Source: Clostridiales bacterium (lineage in GTDB: Bacteria; Bacillota_A; Clostridia; Oscillospirales; Oscillospiraceae). From it: a stretch of DNA of 12,663 nucleotides. Made by a program: the position numbers and the translations under genes. Positions 1-6,812 of this stretch are shown here, piece by piece. Under the pieces are notes generated by a model. It saw nothing but the letters and a program-made list of their open reading frames with translations. It made no database searches and was not told the origin of the DNA. Position 1 is the first letter of the stretch, and each line of letters opens with the position of its first letter. The DNA lies in contig JALFGI010000034.1 of the NCBI GenBank assembly GCA_022777455.1, positions 1 through 12,663 on the forward strand, read 5' to 3'.

Positions 1-149
1 GTCAGGCTGACTGAGAGGGTACCGCAGTGAGACAGCAGCATCAGCGCATCAAACCGTGTTGCCCTCTCAGTCTGCCCCTTGCGGGGCAGCCAGCTCCCCC
101 AAAGGGGGAGCCAAGGGGTGCGTCGGTTCCGGTACGCCAAAATACAATT
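1..149 (+). repeat. Composite hairpin repeat, copy A (left end outside window)
   Basis: This is the right-hand part of the element that is complete at 3806-4018 and 6430-6616. It carries the long stem GACTGAGAGGG (9-19) with CCCTCTCAGTC (62-72), then a short GC hairpin (73-90, TGCCCC/GGGGCA), then a GCTCCCCC/GGGGGAGC hairpin at about 92-111. It ends in CGCCAAAATACAATT (135-149), one mismatch from the 15-bp terminal repeat of copy B. Its right end matches copy B closely (GGTTCCGG followed by ACGCCAAA), so A and B form one subgroup and C another. It lies beyond the terminator of the minus-strand operon. The left end is cut off by the window. Confidence 0.75.
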
Positions 150-217
150 CCCCCACATTCCCGTTCCATTGTATCTCAATCCTTCAAAAGGTCAAGGGTT
201 ATCCGCATAACCACATC

Positions 218-252
218 AAAAATCTTCCGGCTGCCCGTGGGACAGCCGGAAG
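218..252 (-). terminator. Rho-independent terminator of the maeE-maeP-zinc ribbon operon
   Basis: CTTCCGGCTG (224-233) pairs perfectly with CAGCCGGAAG (243-252) around a 9-nt loop. Read on the minus strand the stem is followed by ATTTTTG, a good U-tract. It begins 14 nt after the stop codon of the zinc-ribbon gene. Confidence 0.85.
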
Positions 253-265
253 GGGGATACCGTTG

Positions 266-859
266 TCAGGTGGATTGAGCTCTCTCCTGATCCGGATTGT
301 GGATGCGCGCGTAGGCCTGTACCGCGATTTCGGGAAGCAGGTTGTACAGGATCATCAGATCGCCGTTTTTCCGCGCCAGGGTTTCCTCGTTGACGGGAAT
401 GTAGGTGATGTCGTTGATGTCGTTCTTTTTGGGGGCAGCTTCCAGAAAGCTCTCCCAGGCGGCAGCGGCCAGGGCCTTGTCGTGGGGCAGGGGCGCGAAC
501 TGATTGCGCTTCTTTTCCCCGGCCTGGACGGTCCCCACGGTTCCCAGGATGCCGCAGACCAGCATTCCCAGGCCCAGAAGCCGGAAGGCACCGTTGCTCC
601 TCCAGAAGATGGCGGCGACGGCGATGCCTGCCACAATGGCCAGCAGGAAAGGAAGGGCGCTTTTGGCGGTTGCCTTTCGGTTGTTCAGGATGGCGCTCAG
701 CTTTCGCTCTGCGCATTTGCGGCAGACGCAGTGGTCTTCAAAATCCCCCAGGGCCTGAACCCGCTTCTCCCCCGTCAGGTCCCGGACATGCAGGGTCTGG
801 ACCTGAAGGACATGAAAGGGATAGTCCTGACCGGAGGCTCCGCATTTGATACAATTCAT
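266..859 (-). CDS. Unknown zinc-ribbon-like membrane protein (197 aa)
   Basis: I do not recognise this family. The N-terminus has a CxxC pair (C3, C6) and a second cysteine group, C44, C46 and C49, in the stretch HCVCRKC, which together look like a zinc ribbon. Two hydrophobic segments follow at about residues 67-86 and 90-112, separated by a short RSNG turn, so this is probably a membrane hairpin with both ends on the same side. The last ~85 residues are soluble and contain the stretch NDINDITYIPVN. The start is fixed by AAAAGGAG (866-873) six bases upstream. The gene lies 79 bp downstream of maeP on the same strand with no clear promoter in the gap but a hairpin at 897-922, so it may be expressed by partial read-through. 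A role in malate use is not shown by the sequence. Confidence 0.7.
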   Translation of the reverse strand: MNCIKCGASGQDYPFHVLQVQTLHVRDLTGEKRVQALGDFEDHCVCRKCAERKLSAILNNRKATAKSALPFLLAIVAGIAVAAIFWRSNGAFRLLGLGMLVCGILGTVGTVQAGEKKRNQFAPLPHDKALAAAAWESFLEAAPKKNDINDITYIPVNEETLARKNGDLMILYNLLPEIAVQAYARIHNPDQERAQST

Positions 860-896
860 ACTTTTCTCCTTTTGCGCCGGCGGATTTGAAAGGCAA

Positions 897-922
897 GGGC
901 GCTGCCGGAATCGGCAGCGCCC
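897..922 (-). terminator. GC-rich hairpin behind maeP, possible leaky terminator
   Basis: GGGCGCTGCCG (897-907) pairs perfectly with CGGCAGCGCCC (912-922) around GAAT. On the minus strand it is followed only by TTGCCTTTC, a poor U-tract. It lies 16 nt after the maeP stop and in front of the zinc-ribbon gene, so it may reduce rather than block transcription into that gene, or protect the 3' end of maeP mRNA. Confidence 0.6.
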
Positions 923-938
923 CGGATGGAAAAGAGAC

Positions 939-2339
939 TTACAGCATTCCGCCCATGACGGACAGCAGCAGGCTGCCCAGGATCAGAATGATGGCACCGC
1001 CCAGACGGGAGGAGATCTGCGCGAAGGGCATCAGCTCCATGCGGTTGGCGGCGGACAGAACGGCCACGTCACCGGTGCCGCCCATGTTGGCCATGCACAG
1101 ACCGGCGGTCAGGCCGGACTCCACAGGATAGAAGCCAACCCACTTGCCCACGATGGCAGCACCCACGAAGGCGCCAATGCAGGTAGCCAGGCAGAGAATC
1201 AGGTAGGTCACGGTGAAGGTCTCGATGACCTTGTCGATGCTCAGGTAGCACAGGCCGATGCCAACCAGCAGGGTGGTGGTCAGGTTCTTCATGATGAACT
1301 GGAACCACTGATAGCAGGCAATCTCGATGCGCTCGGGGATGATGTTGGCGATCTTGCAGATGGCCACGGAGATGATCATCCAGGCATAGGCGTGGATGGT
1401 GATGCCGGGAACCAGAGTGGACCAACCCTTGGCCAGGATGTAGCCCCAGGCGAAGAAGGAGCAGGAGACGAACAGGCCAACGCCCAGATTCTTGATGTCG
1501 ATGGCGTCCCGCTTTGCCTGCATTTCGGGGCTGATTTCCAGCTCCTTGGGATCCACAGTGCCGGCCTGCATCAGAGCGCCGTTGCCGTTCCACTTCTTGT
1601 CCCGGATGACCTTCACCACGATGCCGGCCATAACAATGGAGATGGCGTTGCCGATGGCAACGGCGGGAGTCATGATGGAGATGGCATCGGCAGCAGACAT
1701 GGTGCCGGTGGATTCAAAGATCTTGGACAGGGGGGTAGCGCCGGCGCCCATGCCGCCGCCCATGATGGGCAGAGCAATCAGCAGCAGAGCCTTCACAGCG
1801 CCGAAGCCGGTGATGGCGCCCAGGCCAACGCACAGGGCGAAGGACAGGACCAGGCCGCCGAAGATGGCGGGGAAGTAACGGGCAGCAGCCTTCACCAGCA
1901 GCTTGCGGTTCATGCCCAGGATGGAGCCGGTGATCAGAGCGGCAATGTAGAAGTCCAGGAATGCGCCGGTGGGCTTGAAGAAGGTGCTGATGTTGCCAAC
2001 CAGATCCAGCTTGACGAAGTTGGCGTAAACCTTGGTGCCGTCTTCCAGGGTCTTCAGCAGGTGGGGCAGAACATGGAAGTAGTCCAGCAGAGCGGAGCCG
2101 AAGATGATGACGATGGCGCCGCCGCCCAGGTAAGAGCGGATGATGGGGGTGCGTTCACCAACCTCATTGAGGATGGTGCCCAGAACGATCATGAAAGCGA
2201 AGCAGCCGGCCATGCCCTGGGGCAGAACGCCCAGATAGGCGGCAGCCAGGACCACAACGGCGAAAATGGCGAAAATATACCAGGGAAGGTCAAACAACTT
2301 AAAGGGGTCTTTTCTCAAAGTTTGTTCTTTACCAGACAT
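939..2339 (-). CDS. maeP: 2-hydroxycarboxylate transporter (malate/citrate:cation symporter, 2HCT family)
   Basis: This is a 466-residue membrane protein of the 2HCT family (CitS, CitP, MaeN, MaeP), which import malate, citrate or similar acids with Na+ or H+. The two family reentrant-loop motifs are visible: MGGGMGAGA in the first half, and MGGTGDVAVLSAANRM near the C-terminus, followed by MPFAQISSRLGGA with the arginine expected to contact the substrate. About eleven hydrophobic segments fill the length, which is normal for the family. The start at 2339 (MSGKEQ) is chosen because AAAGGAG (2348-2354) lies 8 bases upstream; a TTG start at 2357 would overlap that site. It follows maeE by 72 bp on the same strand, so malate is the likely substrate, but citrate or citramalate cannot be excluded. 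It could equally be named maeN. Confidence 0.93.
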   Translation of the reverse strand: MSGKEQTLRKDPFKLFDLPWYIFAIFAVVVLAAAYLGVLPQGMAGCFAFMIVLGTILNEVGERTPIIRSYLGGGAIVIIFGSALLDYFHVLPHLLKTLEDGTKVYANFVKLDLVGNISTFFKPTGAFLDFYIAALITGSILGMNRKLLVKAAARYFPAIFGGLVLSFALCVGLGAITGFGAVKALLLIALPIMGGGMGAGATPLSKIFESTGTMSAADAISIMTPAVAIGNAISIVMAGIVVKVIRDKKWNGNGALMQAGTVDPKELEISPEMQAKRDAIDIKNLGVGLFVSCSFFAWGYILAKGWSTLVPGITIHAYAWMIISVAICKIANIIPERIEIACYQWFQFIMKNLTTTLLVGIGLCYLSIDKVIETFTVTYLILCLATCIGAFVGAAIVGKWVGFYPVESGLTAGLCMANMGGTGDVAVLSAANRMELMPFAQISSRLGGAIILILGSLLLSVMGGML

Positions 2340-2375
2340 TGTAAATGCTCCTTTCAATTTTGAACCTTGGGATAT

Positions 2376-2393
2376 ACCGGAGGGATTTCCGGT
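2376..2393 (-). other. Small hairpin between maeE and maeP
   Basis: ACCGGA (2376-2381) pairs with TCCGGT (2388-2393) around a 6-nt loop. There is no U-tract on the minus strand, so it is not a convincing terminator. It may act as an mRNA processing or stability element between the two cistrons. Confidence 0.35.
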
Positions 2394-2411
2394 GCTTTTC
2401 GCTGGGAATCG

Positions 2412-3584
2412 TCAGATTCTGGCAACACCCGATGCCCGGGCAGCTTCGGCCACGGCCTTGGCCACGGCGGGCCCCACCCGCTTGTCGAAGGCGGCGGGGA
2501 TGATGTAATCGGCGCTGAGCTCCTCATCGGAAACCAGGCCGGCCAGGGCGTTGGCGGCGGCCATCTTCATCTCCTCGTTGATGTCGGAAGCGCGGACGTC
2601 GAAAGCACCCCGGAAAATGCCGGGGAAGGCCAGCACGTTGTTGATCTGGTTGGGGTAGTCGCTGCGGCCGGTGGAAACAACCGCTGCACCGCCTGCCTTG
2701 GCATCCTCGGGGAAGATCTCGGGGGTGGGGTTGGCGCAGGCAAAGACGATGGCGTCCTTGGCCATGGTCTTGACCATTTCGGTGGTCAGGGTGCCGGGGG
2801 CAGAAACGCCGATGAATACGTCAGCGCCCTTGATGACATCAACCAGCTTGCCGGTCTCCTTCTGCAGATTGGTGACCTCAGCCATTTCCTTCTTGATCCA
2901 GTTCAGACCCTCACGCCCCTGATAGATGGCGCCGGTGCGGTCGGTCATGACGATGTTTTTGAAGCCGGCGGACAGCAGCAGCTTCACAATGGCGATGGCG
3001 GCAGCGCCGGCGCCGGAGGTGACGATCTTCACGTCTTCCTTCTTCTTGCCAACCACCTTCAGGGCGTTGAGAAGCCCTGCCAGGGTGATCACGGCGGTGC
3101 CGTGCTGGTCGTCGTGGAAGATGGGAATGTCGCACTTTTCCTTCAGCTTCCGCTCGATCTCAAAGCACCGGGGAGCGGCGATATCCTCCAGGTTGATGCC
3201 GCCGAAGGAACCGGAGATCAGGTACACGGCGTTGACGAATTCGTCCACATCCTTGGTCTTGACGCACAGGGGGAAGGCGTCCACATCGCCGAAAGCCTTG
3301 AACAGGACACATTTGCCCTCCATCACGGGCATACCGGCCTCGGGGCCGATGTCACCCAGACCCAGCACGGCGGAGCCGTCGGTGATGACGGCGCACAGGT
3401 TGTGACGGCGGGTCAGCTCATAGGATTTGTTGATGTCCTTCTGGATCTCCAGGCAGGGCTGAGCAACACCGGGGGTGTAGGCCAGGGACAGATCCTCCTT
3501 CGTGGCCACAGGCACCACGGCCTTTACCTCAATTTTGCCCTTCCACTCGCCATGGAGCCGCAGGGACTCTTTTGCGTAATCCAT
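2412..3584 (-). CDS. maeE: NAD(P)-dependent malic enzyme
   Basis: This 390-residue cytoplasmic enzyme oxidatively decarboxylates malate to pyruvate and CO2. It is the short bacterial form without a phosphotransacetylase domain. Family residues are visible: the AYTPGV motif with Y36 (general acid), EGK with K91 (general base), NLED (E133, D134) and FHDDQHGTA (D158/D159, metal and substrate site). The dinucleotide-binding loop is GAGAAA (191-196). ANPTPEI and NQINNVLAFPGIFRGA are also typical. Cofactor preference cannot be read with confidence. The start is set by AAAGGAGG (3591-3598) six bases upstream; an open frame to 3902 exists only because it reads into repeat B. It is first in the operon, before the transporter maeP, and divergent from maeKR, which points to a role in malate catabolism. 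Similar enzymes are called maeA, ytsJ or ywkA. Confidence 0.95.
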   Translation of the reverse strand: MDYAKESLRLHGEWKGKIEVKAVVPVATKEDLSLAYTPGVAQPCLEIQKDINKSYELTRRHNLCAVITDGSAVLGLGDIGPEAGMPVMEGKCVLFKAFGDVDAFPLCVKTKDVDEFVNAVYLISGSFGGINLEDIAAPRCFEIERKLKEKCDIPIFHDDQHGTAVITLAGLLNALKVVGKKKEDVKIVTSGAGAAAIAIVKLLLSAGFKNIVMTDRTGAIYQGREGLNWIKKEMAEVTNLQKETGKLVDVIKGADVFIGVSAPGTLTTEMVKTMAKDAIVFACANPTPEIFPEDAKAGGAAVVSTGRSDYPNQINNVLAFPGIFRGAFDVRASDINEEMKMAAANALAGLVSDEELSADYIIPAAFDKRVGPAVAKAVAEAARASGVARI

Positions 3585-3618
3585 AGAAAACCTCCTTTGA
3601 ATCTCTCTTGGATATTTC

Positions 3619-3653
3619 AACAAAACGTGCTTGAACAAACACGCACTTTTGTT
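3619..3653 (-). promoter_or_regulatory. Imperfect inverted repeat at the 5' end of the predicted maeE transcript
   Basis: AACAAAA (3619-3625) pairs with TTTTGTT (3647-3653), and GTGC (3627-3630) with GCAC (3643-3646), leaving one bulged base and a 12-nt loop. With the promoter predicted at 3661-3689 the dyad would begin almost at +1 of the maeE mRNA. The minus strand also reads as two near-direct repeats, TTTGTTCAA and TTTGTTGAA, 15 nt apart. It could be a protective 5' stem or an operator. Confidence 0.4.
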
Positions 3654-3660
3654 AAAAATT

Positions 3661-3689
3661 ACTATACAACATTTTTCGCCGGATGAAAA
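3661..3689 (-). promoter_or_regulatory. Predicted maeE promoter
   Basis: On the minus strand TTTTCA (-35, 3684-3689) and TATAGT (-10, 3661-3666) are 17 bp apart. The -10 is good and the -35 weak, as expected for a promoter that needs an activator such as MaeR. Upstream, at 3701-3710, the minus strand reads ATTTATTTTA, an AT-rich stretch resembling the TTATT-type direct repeats that I recall being reported for L. casei MaeR. That likeness is only suggestive. Confidence 0.5.
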
Positions 3690-3739
3690 GCTTTGGAAAG
3701 TAAAATAAATATGTTTCTTCTCTTTTCCCGGCGCGGTTC

Positions 3740-3768
3740 TTGCAAGCAGCGGCGAAGCATGATAGAAT
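3740..3768 (+). promoter_or_regulatory. Predicted maeKR promoter
   Basis: TTGCAA (3740-3745) and TAGAAT (3763-3768) are separated by exactly 17 bp, a fair sigma-A match. Transcription would begin near 3775, so the mRNA would contain the whole of repeat B before maeK. About 50 bp (3690-3739) separate this -35 from that of the divergent maeE promoter. A weaker alternative -10, GATAAT (4073-4078), lies closer to maeK but lacks a good -35. Confidence 0.45.
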
Positions 3769-3805
3769 ACCATTAAAACCATGGGTTTTCGTAAGCGCAT
3801 TGACG

Positions 3806-4018
3806 AATTGTAATTTGGCGTTCCGGAACCGGCGCACCCCTTGGCTCCCCCTCTGGGGGAGCTGGCTGCCCCCGCAGGGGGCAGACTGAGAGGGCAATAC
3901 ATCGATTTCGTCTGCTATTATCTTACTGCGGTACCCTCTCAGTCAGCCTGTTTGGCTGACAGCTCTCCCAAAGGGAGAGCCAAGGGGCGCAGCCGTATCT
4001 GCCCGCCAAATTACAATT
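3806..4018 (-). repeat. Composite hairpin repeat, copy B (complete, inverted relative to A and C)
   Basis: The element is bounded by perfect 15-bp inverted terminal repeats, AATTGTAATTTGGCG (3806-3820) and its complement (4004-4018). Inside are a GGCTCCCCC/GGGGGAGC hairpin, a TGCCCCC/GGGGGCA hairpin, the long stem GACTGAGAGGG (3884-3894) with CCCTCTCAGTC (3934-3944) around a variable 39-nt loop, and a GGCTGAC/CTCTCCC-rich hairpin near 3946-3982. It encodes no protein; short frames through it give low-complexity peptides. It resembles a non-autonomous miniature inverted-repeat element. It sits between the predicted maeKR promoter and the maeK start. Confidence 0.85.
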
Positions 4019-4112
4019 TACTGGGATATTGAGTGAACACGACAAACACATTCCATGCTGTTACGAGCACATGATAATCACCAGAAAAGGGTACCTGGAG
4101 GGACAGAACATA

Positions 4113-5729
4113 ATGGTAAGCGGCTTTCAAAGGCGGGGCAGAACCACCCCTTTTTTTATCCAGTTGGTTACGGTCATTCTGATGATCTGGCTTCTGCTGC
4201 TGGGCATTACCATGGCGCTGACCCTGCGCTATGCCATGAACACCATGCAGGAGAAAATCGACAACGGCCTGTCTGCCGCGGCGGAGAGCCTTTCCTCCAA
4301 TGGGTCTGTTCGCCAGGCCATTGAGAACGGGGCTTGCTCCGGGGAACTGATGGACTATCTGGATGATCTGGTGCGCAAAACAGCGGATTTGGACGTACTC
4401 TCCATTGCCGACATCCATTCCGTTCGGGTTTATCACATTGTCCACGAACGGATTGGCGGCACCTTCGTGGGGGGAGATGAGCAGCAGGCGCTGGCGGGAG
4501 AGCGGTATTTCTCCGATGCCCAGGGCACCATGGGCTTCCAGCACCGTTATTTCAGTCCGGTTCTGGACGAAAACGGGGATGTGATCGGTTTTGTCATGAC
4601 CAGTACCACCCGAAGCCGGATTGATGCGCTGCGCAGCGAGATCGTGGCATCCTACGGCAAGCTCTTTCTCCTGCTCACCGCCTGCACCATTGCGTTCGCG
4701 GGGCTTTTGGCCATGTATCTGAAAAAGCATCTGCGGGGTGCCAGGCCCGAGGAACTGCTCCGGATTTATCTGGTGCAGAACGACATCCTCAACAGCCTGG
4801 AGGAGGGAATTGTCTCATTGGACAATGACGGCAAAATTCTCTTTGTCAATGGGGCGGCGGTGAACACCCTGGGCCAGCACGAGGAACTGCTGCTGGGAAA
4901 GCCGGTGGACGATCTGCTCCGGCGCCAGGACGGGGCGAGCCTGCGCAATGTGGAGGGACAGAACCTGCCCACCAGCCGCCCCAATCTGCTCACCGGCAGT
5001 GTGCTCATGCGCTCCGGGGGCAGCTGCACCGGCCAGGTGCTGATCCTGAGGGATAAAAGCGATGCCGTCCGCCGGGCGGAGCAGCTCAGCGGAAGCCGCA
5101 ATATGATTTCCGCCCTGCGGGCCAATAATCATGAATTTATGAATAAGCTCCAGGTCATCAGCGGTCTGCTGCAAATGGGACGGGAGGAGGAAGCCATGAA
5201 TTACATTGGCAGTGTTTCCGCCTCCCAGGCCCAGAGCATCGGTCCGGTGATTCAGCTGATCCACAATTCCAATGTGGCGGCCCTGATTCTGGGCAAGCTG
5301 AACAACACCCGGGAGCTGGACATTCACATGACCCTGCTGACCAACTCCTTCCTGCCGGAGCACAGCGACTATCTGAGCACGGCGGAGCTGGTGACCATTG
5401 TGGGCAATCTGCTGGAAAATGCCATCGAGGCGGTGAACGCGGTGCCCGACCGACGGACCAGAAGAATCGTGCTTCAGATTACGGAAAATGAAACAGGCCT
5501 TTTGGTGATGGTTTCCGACACCGGCATCGGCATCCCGCCGGAGCGGCTGGCCCATATTTTCGACAGCGGCTTCAGCACCAAGGCCACCGAAGGCAGGGGC
5601 TACGGCATGAATCTGATCCGCAACATTGCCGACCGGCATTCCGCCAGCCTGGAGGTGGACTCCGAGCCGGACACCGGTACCACCTTTACCTTGATCTTTA
5701 ACGAAAAACGGGGGGAACACAAAGTATGA
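4113..5729 (+). CDS. maeK: Membrane sensor histidine kinase, DcuS/CitA/MaeK type
   Basis: This 538-residue kinase probably senses extracellular malate or a similar acid and phosphorylates MaeR. Transmembrane helices lie at about residues 14-37 and 181-203 and enclose a periplasmic-type PAS (sCache) domain. In it R105, H108, R145 and F147 occur with the same spacing as the ligand residues R107, H110, R147 and F149 of E. coli DcuS, though the usual HP is HI here. A cytoplasmic PAS domain follows (about 213-300). The kinase core shows NNHEFMNKLQVISGLLQMG with phospho-acceptor H340, the N box GNLLENA (N436), DTGIG (D469), a FDSGFSTK F box and GRGYGMNL. The start is preceded by GGAGGGA (4098-4104); upstream starts (TTG 4029, ATG 4071) lack as good a site. 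Its stop overlaps the maeR start (ATGA), so the two are translationally coupled. CitA or DcuS are alternative names. Confidence 0.93.
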   Translation: MVSGFQRRGRTTPFFIQLVTVILMIWLLLLGITMALTLRYAMNTMQEKIDNGLSAAAESLSSNGSVRQAIENGACSGELMDYLDDLVRKTADLDVLSIADIHSVRVYHIVHERIGGTFVGGDEQQALAGERYFSDAQGTMGFQHRYFSPVLDENGDVIGFVMTSTTRSRIDALRSEIVASYGKLFLLLTACTIAFAGLLAMYLKKHLRGARPEELLRIYLVQNDILNSLEEGIVSLDNDGKILFVNGAAVNTLGQHEELLLGKPVDDLLRRQDGASLRNVEGQNLPTSRPNLLTGSVLMRSGGSCTGQVLILRDKSDAVRRAEQLSGSRNMISALRANNHEFMNKLQVISGLLQMGREEEAMNYIGSVSASQAQSIGPVIQLIHNSNVAALILGKLNNTRELDIHMTLLTNSFLPEHSDYLSTAELVTIVGNLLENAIEAVNAVPDRRTRRIVLQITENETGLLVMVSDTGIGIPPERLAHIFDSGFSTKATEGRGYGMNLIRNIADRHSASLEVDSEPDTGTTFTLIFNEKRGEHKV

Positions 5730-6403
5730 TTCGCGTCATCATCGTGGAGGATGATCCCATGGTTGCCCAGCTCAATGCCCAGTATCTGTCCCAGTTTCCC
5801 CAGCTGAAGGTGGAGGCGATTTTTACCAACGGACGGGATGCGCTGGCCTATTTGCAGACCCACGAAACAGAGCTGGCGGTGGTGGATATGTATATGCCCA
5901 TGGTGGATGGGCTGGAGCTCCTTCGGAGCATCCGCAGCAGGGGCATTCAGACCGGGGTGATCATGCTCACGGCGGCCACGGAAATGTCCGTGGTGGAGGA
6001 GGCGCTGCGGCTGGGCATTGAAGATTACATCATCAAGCCCTTTGCCTTTTCCCGGCTCCAGGAGGCGGTGCAGAAATACCTGGGCAAAATGTCCCTGGTG
6101 AAAAGCAGCAAGCAGGCGGACCAGGCGGTGGTGGATAAGCTGCTGAGCAACGATTTTTCCGGAGAGGACCGCTCCCGGGACCTGCGCAAGGGCTTGAACG
6201 GAAAGACCCTGCAGTTCATCGAGAATCTGCTCCGGGAAGAGCAGGATCAGGACCACACCTGCGAGAGCATCTCCCAGTCCTCCGGCCTTTCCAAGGTGAC
6301 GGTGCGCAACTACCTGAACTACCTGATTGAAACCGGCCGGCTGGAAAGCTCCATCGATTACGGAACCGGCGGCCGCCCCAGGGTGCTCTACAGAATGAAA
6401 TAG
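5726..6403 (+). CDS. maeR: Response regulator, CitB/DcuR/MaeR family
   Basis: This 225-residue regulator is the partner of the kinase in front of it. The N-terminal receiver domain has the acidic pair D9/D10, the phosphorylation site D54 in VVDMYMP, T82 and K104 in the KPF motif. A linker leads to a C-terminal helix-turn-helix at about residues 182-208 (SISQSSGLSKVTVRNYLNYL) followed by a wing with GTGGRP, typical of CitB-type regulators. It overlaps maeK by 4 nt. Its likely targets are the divergent maeE-maeP operon and possibly its own promoter, both in 3585-3805. The genes for enzyme, transporter, kinase and regulator together match the mae cluster of Lactobacillus casei and the MalKR system of Bacillus subtilis. 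Confidence 0.93.
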   Translation: MIRVIIVEDDPMVAQLNAQYLSQFPQLKVEAIFTNGRDALAYLQTHETELAVVDMYMPMVDGLELLRSIRSRGIQTGVIMLTAATEMSVVEEALRLGIEDYIIKPFAFSRLQEAVQKYLGKMSLVKSSKQADQAVVDKLLSNDFSGEDRSRDLRKGLNGKTLQFIENLLREEQDQDHTCESISQSSGLSKVTVRNYLNYLIETGRLESSIDYGTGGRPRVLYRMK

Positions 6404-6429
6404 AAAATGCGCGGCAGCACCCAGGCGAA

Positions 6430-6616
6430 TTGGCGGGCAGATATGGCAGCACCCCCTTGGCTCTCCCTTTGGGAGAGCTGTCAGCAGAACAGGCTGACTG
6501 AGAGGGTACCGCAGTGAGAGAATAGCATCCGAAATCAAACATGCTACCCTCTCAGTCTGCCCCCTGCGGGGGCAGCCGGCTCCCCCATTGGGGGAGCCAA
6601 GGGCACTGCCCGCCAA
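6430..6616 (+). repeat. Composite hairpin repeat, copy C (complete)
   Basis: TTGGCGGGCAG (6430-6440) and its perfect complement (6606-6616) bound a 187-bp element with the same inner order as copy B read in reverse: a GGCTCTCCC/GGGAGAGC hairpin, the long stem GACTGAGAGGG (6496-6506) with CCCTCTCAGTC (6547-6557), a TGCCCCC/GGGGGCA hairpin and a GGCTCCCCC/GGGGGAGCC hairpin. The variable loop and the right end differ from A and B, and the AT-rich outer bases of the ends are missing. It begins 26 nt after maeR and before the maeKR terminator, so it would be in the 3' end of that mRNA. Confidence 0.85.
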
Positions 6617-6676
6617 ATACCATTTTTGCAGGGTTCACCCGATAAACGATATCTCATATCTCATACCTGAAACCTT

Positions 6677-6710
6677 GGACACCCTTCCTCCCGGGGGGTG
6701 TCCTTTCTTT
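6677..6710 (+). terminator. Rho-independent terminator of maeKR
   Basis: GGACACCC (6677-6684) pairs with GGGTGTCC (6696-6703), followed directly by TTTCTTT. It lies 274 nt after maeR, beyond repeat C, and separates maeKR from ktrB. Confidence 0.85.
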
Positions 6711-6812
6711 ATATCCTCTTAAACTCAGCACTCCCATTTTCAGGGCATCTTTACCTTTTCTGTCGTACAATAGCACCATGGAACTTTTGTCACACACACA
6801 GAGGATACAAGA

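Noticed and set aside
846..2363. Plus-strand open frame of 505 codons opposite the transporter gene
   Set aside because: It is rich in G, D, H and Q with no domain or ribosome site, and is exactly antisense to a clear 2HCT transporter. High GC at third positions makes such antisense frames common here.
2367..3686. Plus-strand open frame of 439 codons opposite the malic enzyme
   Set aside because: Low-complexity GD-rich translation antisense to a full malic enzyme with all catalytic motifs; treated as a shadow.
3585..3902. Possible 106-residue N-terminal extension of the malic enzyme
   Set aside because: The extension is translation of repeat B and the promoter region, and a good ribosome site lies directly before the ATG at 3584.
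3841..4032. Small proteins encoded in the repeats (peptides such as APPLGELAAPAGG)
   Set aside because: These are translations of GC hairpins; similar peptides arise in several frames of every repeat copy, which argues for DNA or RNA structure and not coding.
6640..6668. Short tandem ATATCTC repeats after repeat C
   Set aside because: Only two to three imperfect units are present; this is too little to call a functional repeat.
6617..6812. c-di-AMP (ydaO-type) riboswitch before ktrB
   Set aside because: Only about 100 nt lie between the maeKR terminator and ktrB, and I could not recognise the conserved motifs.
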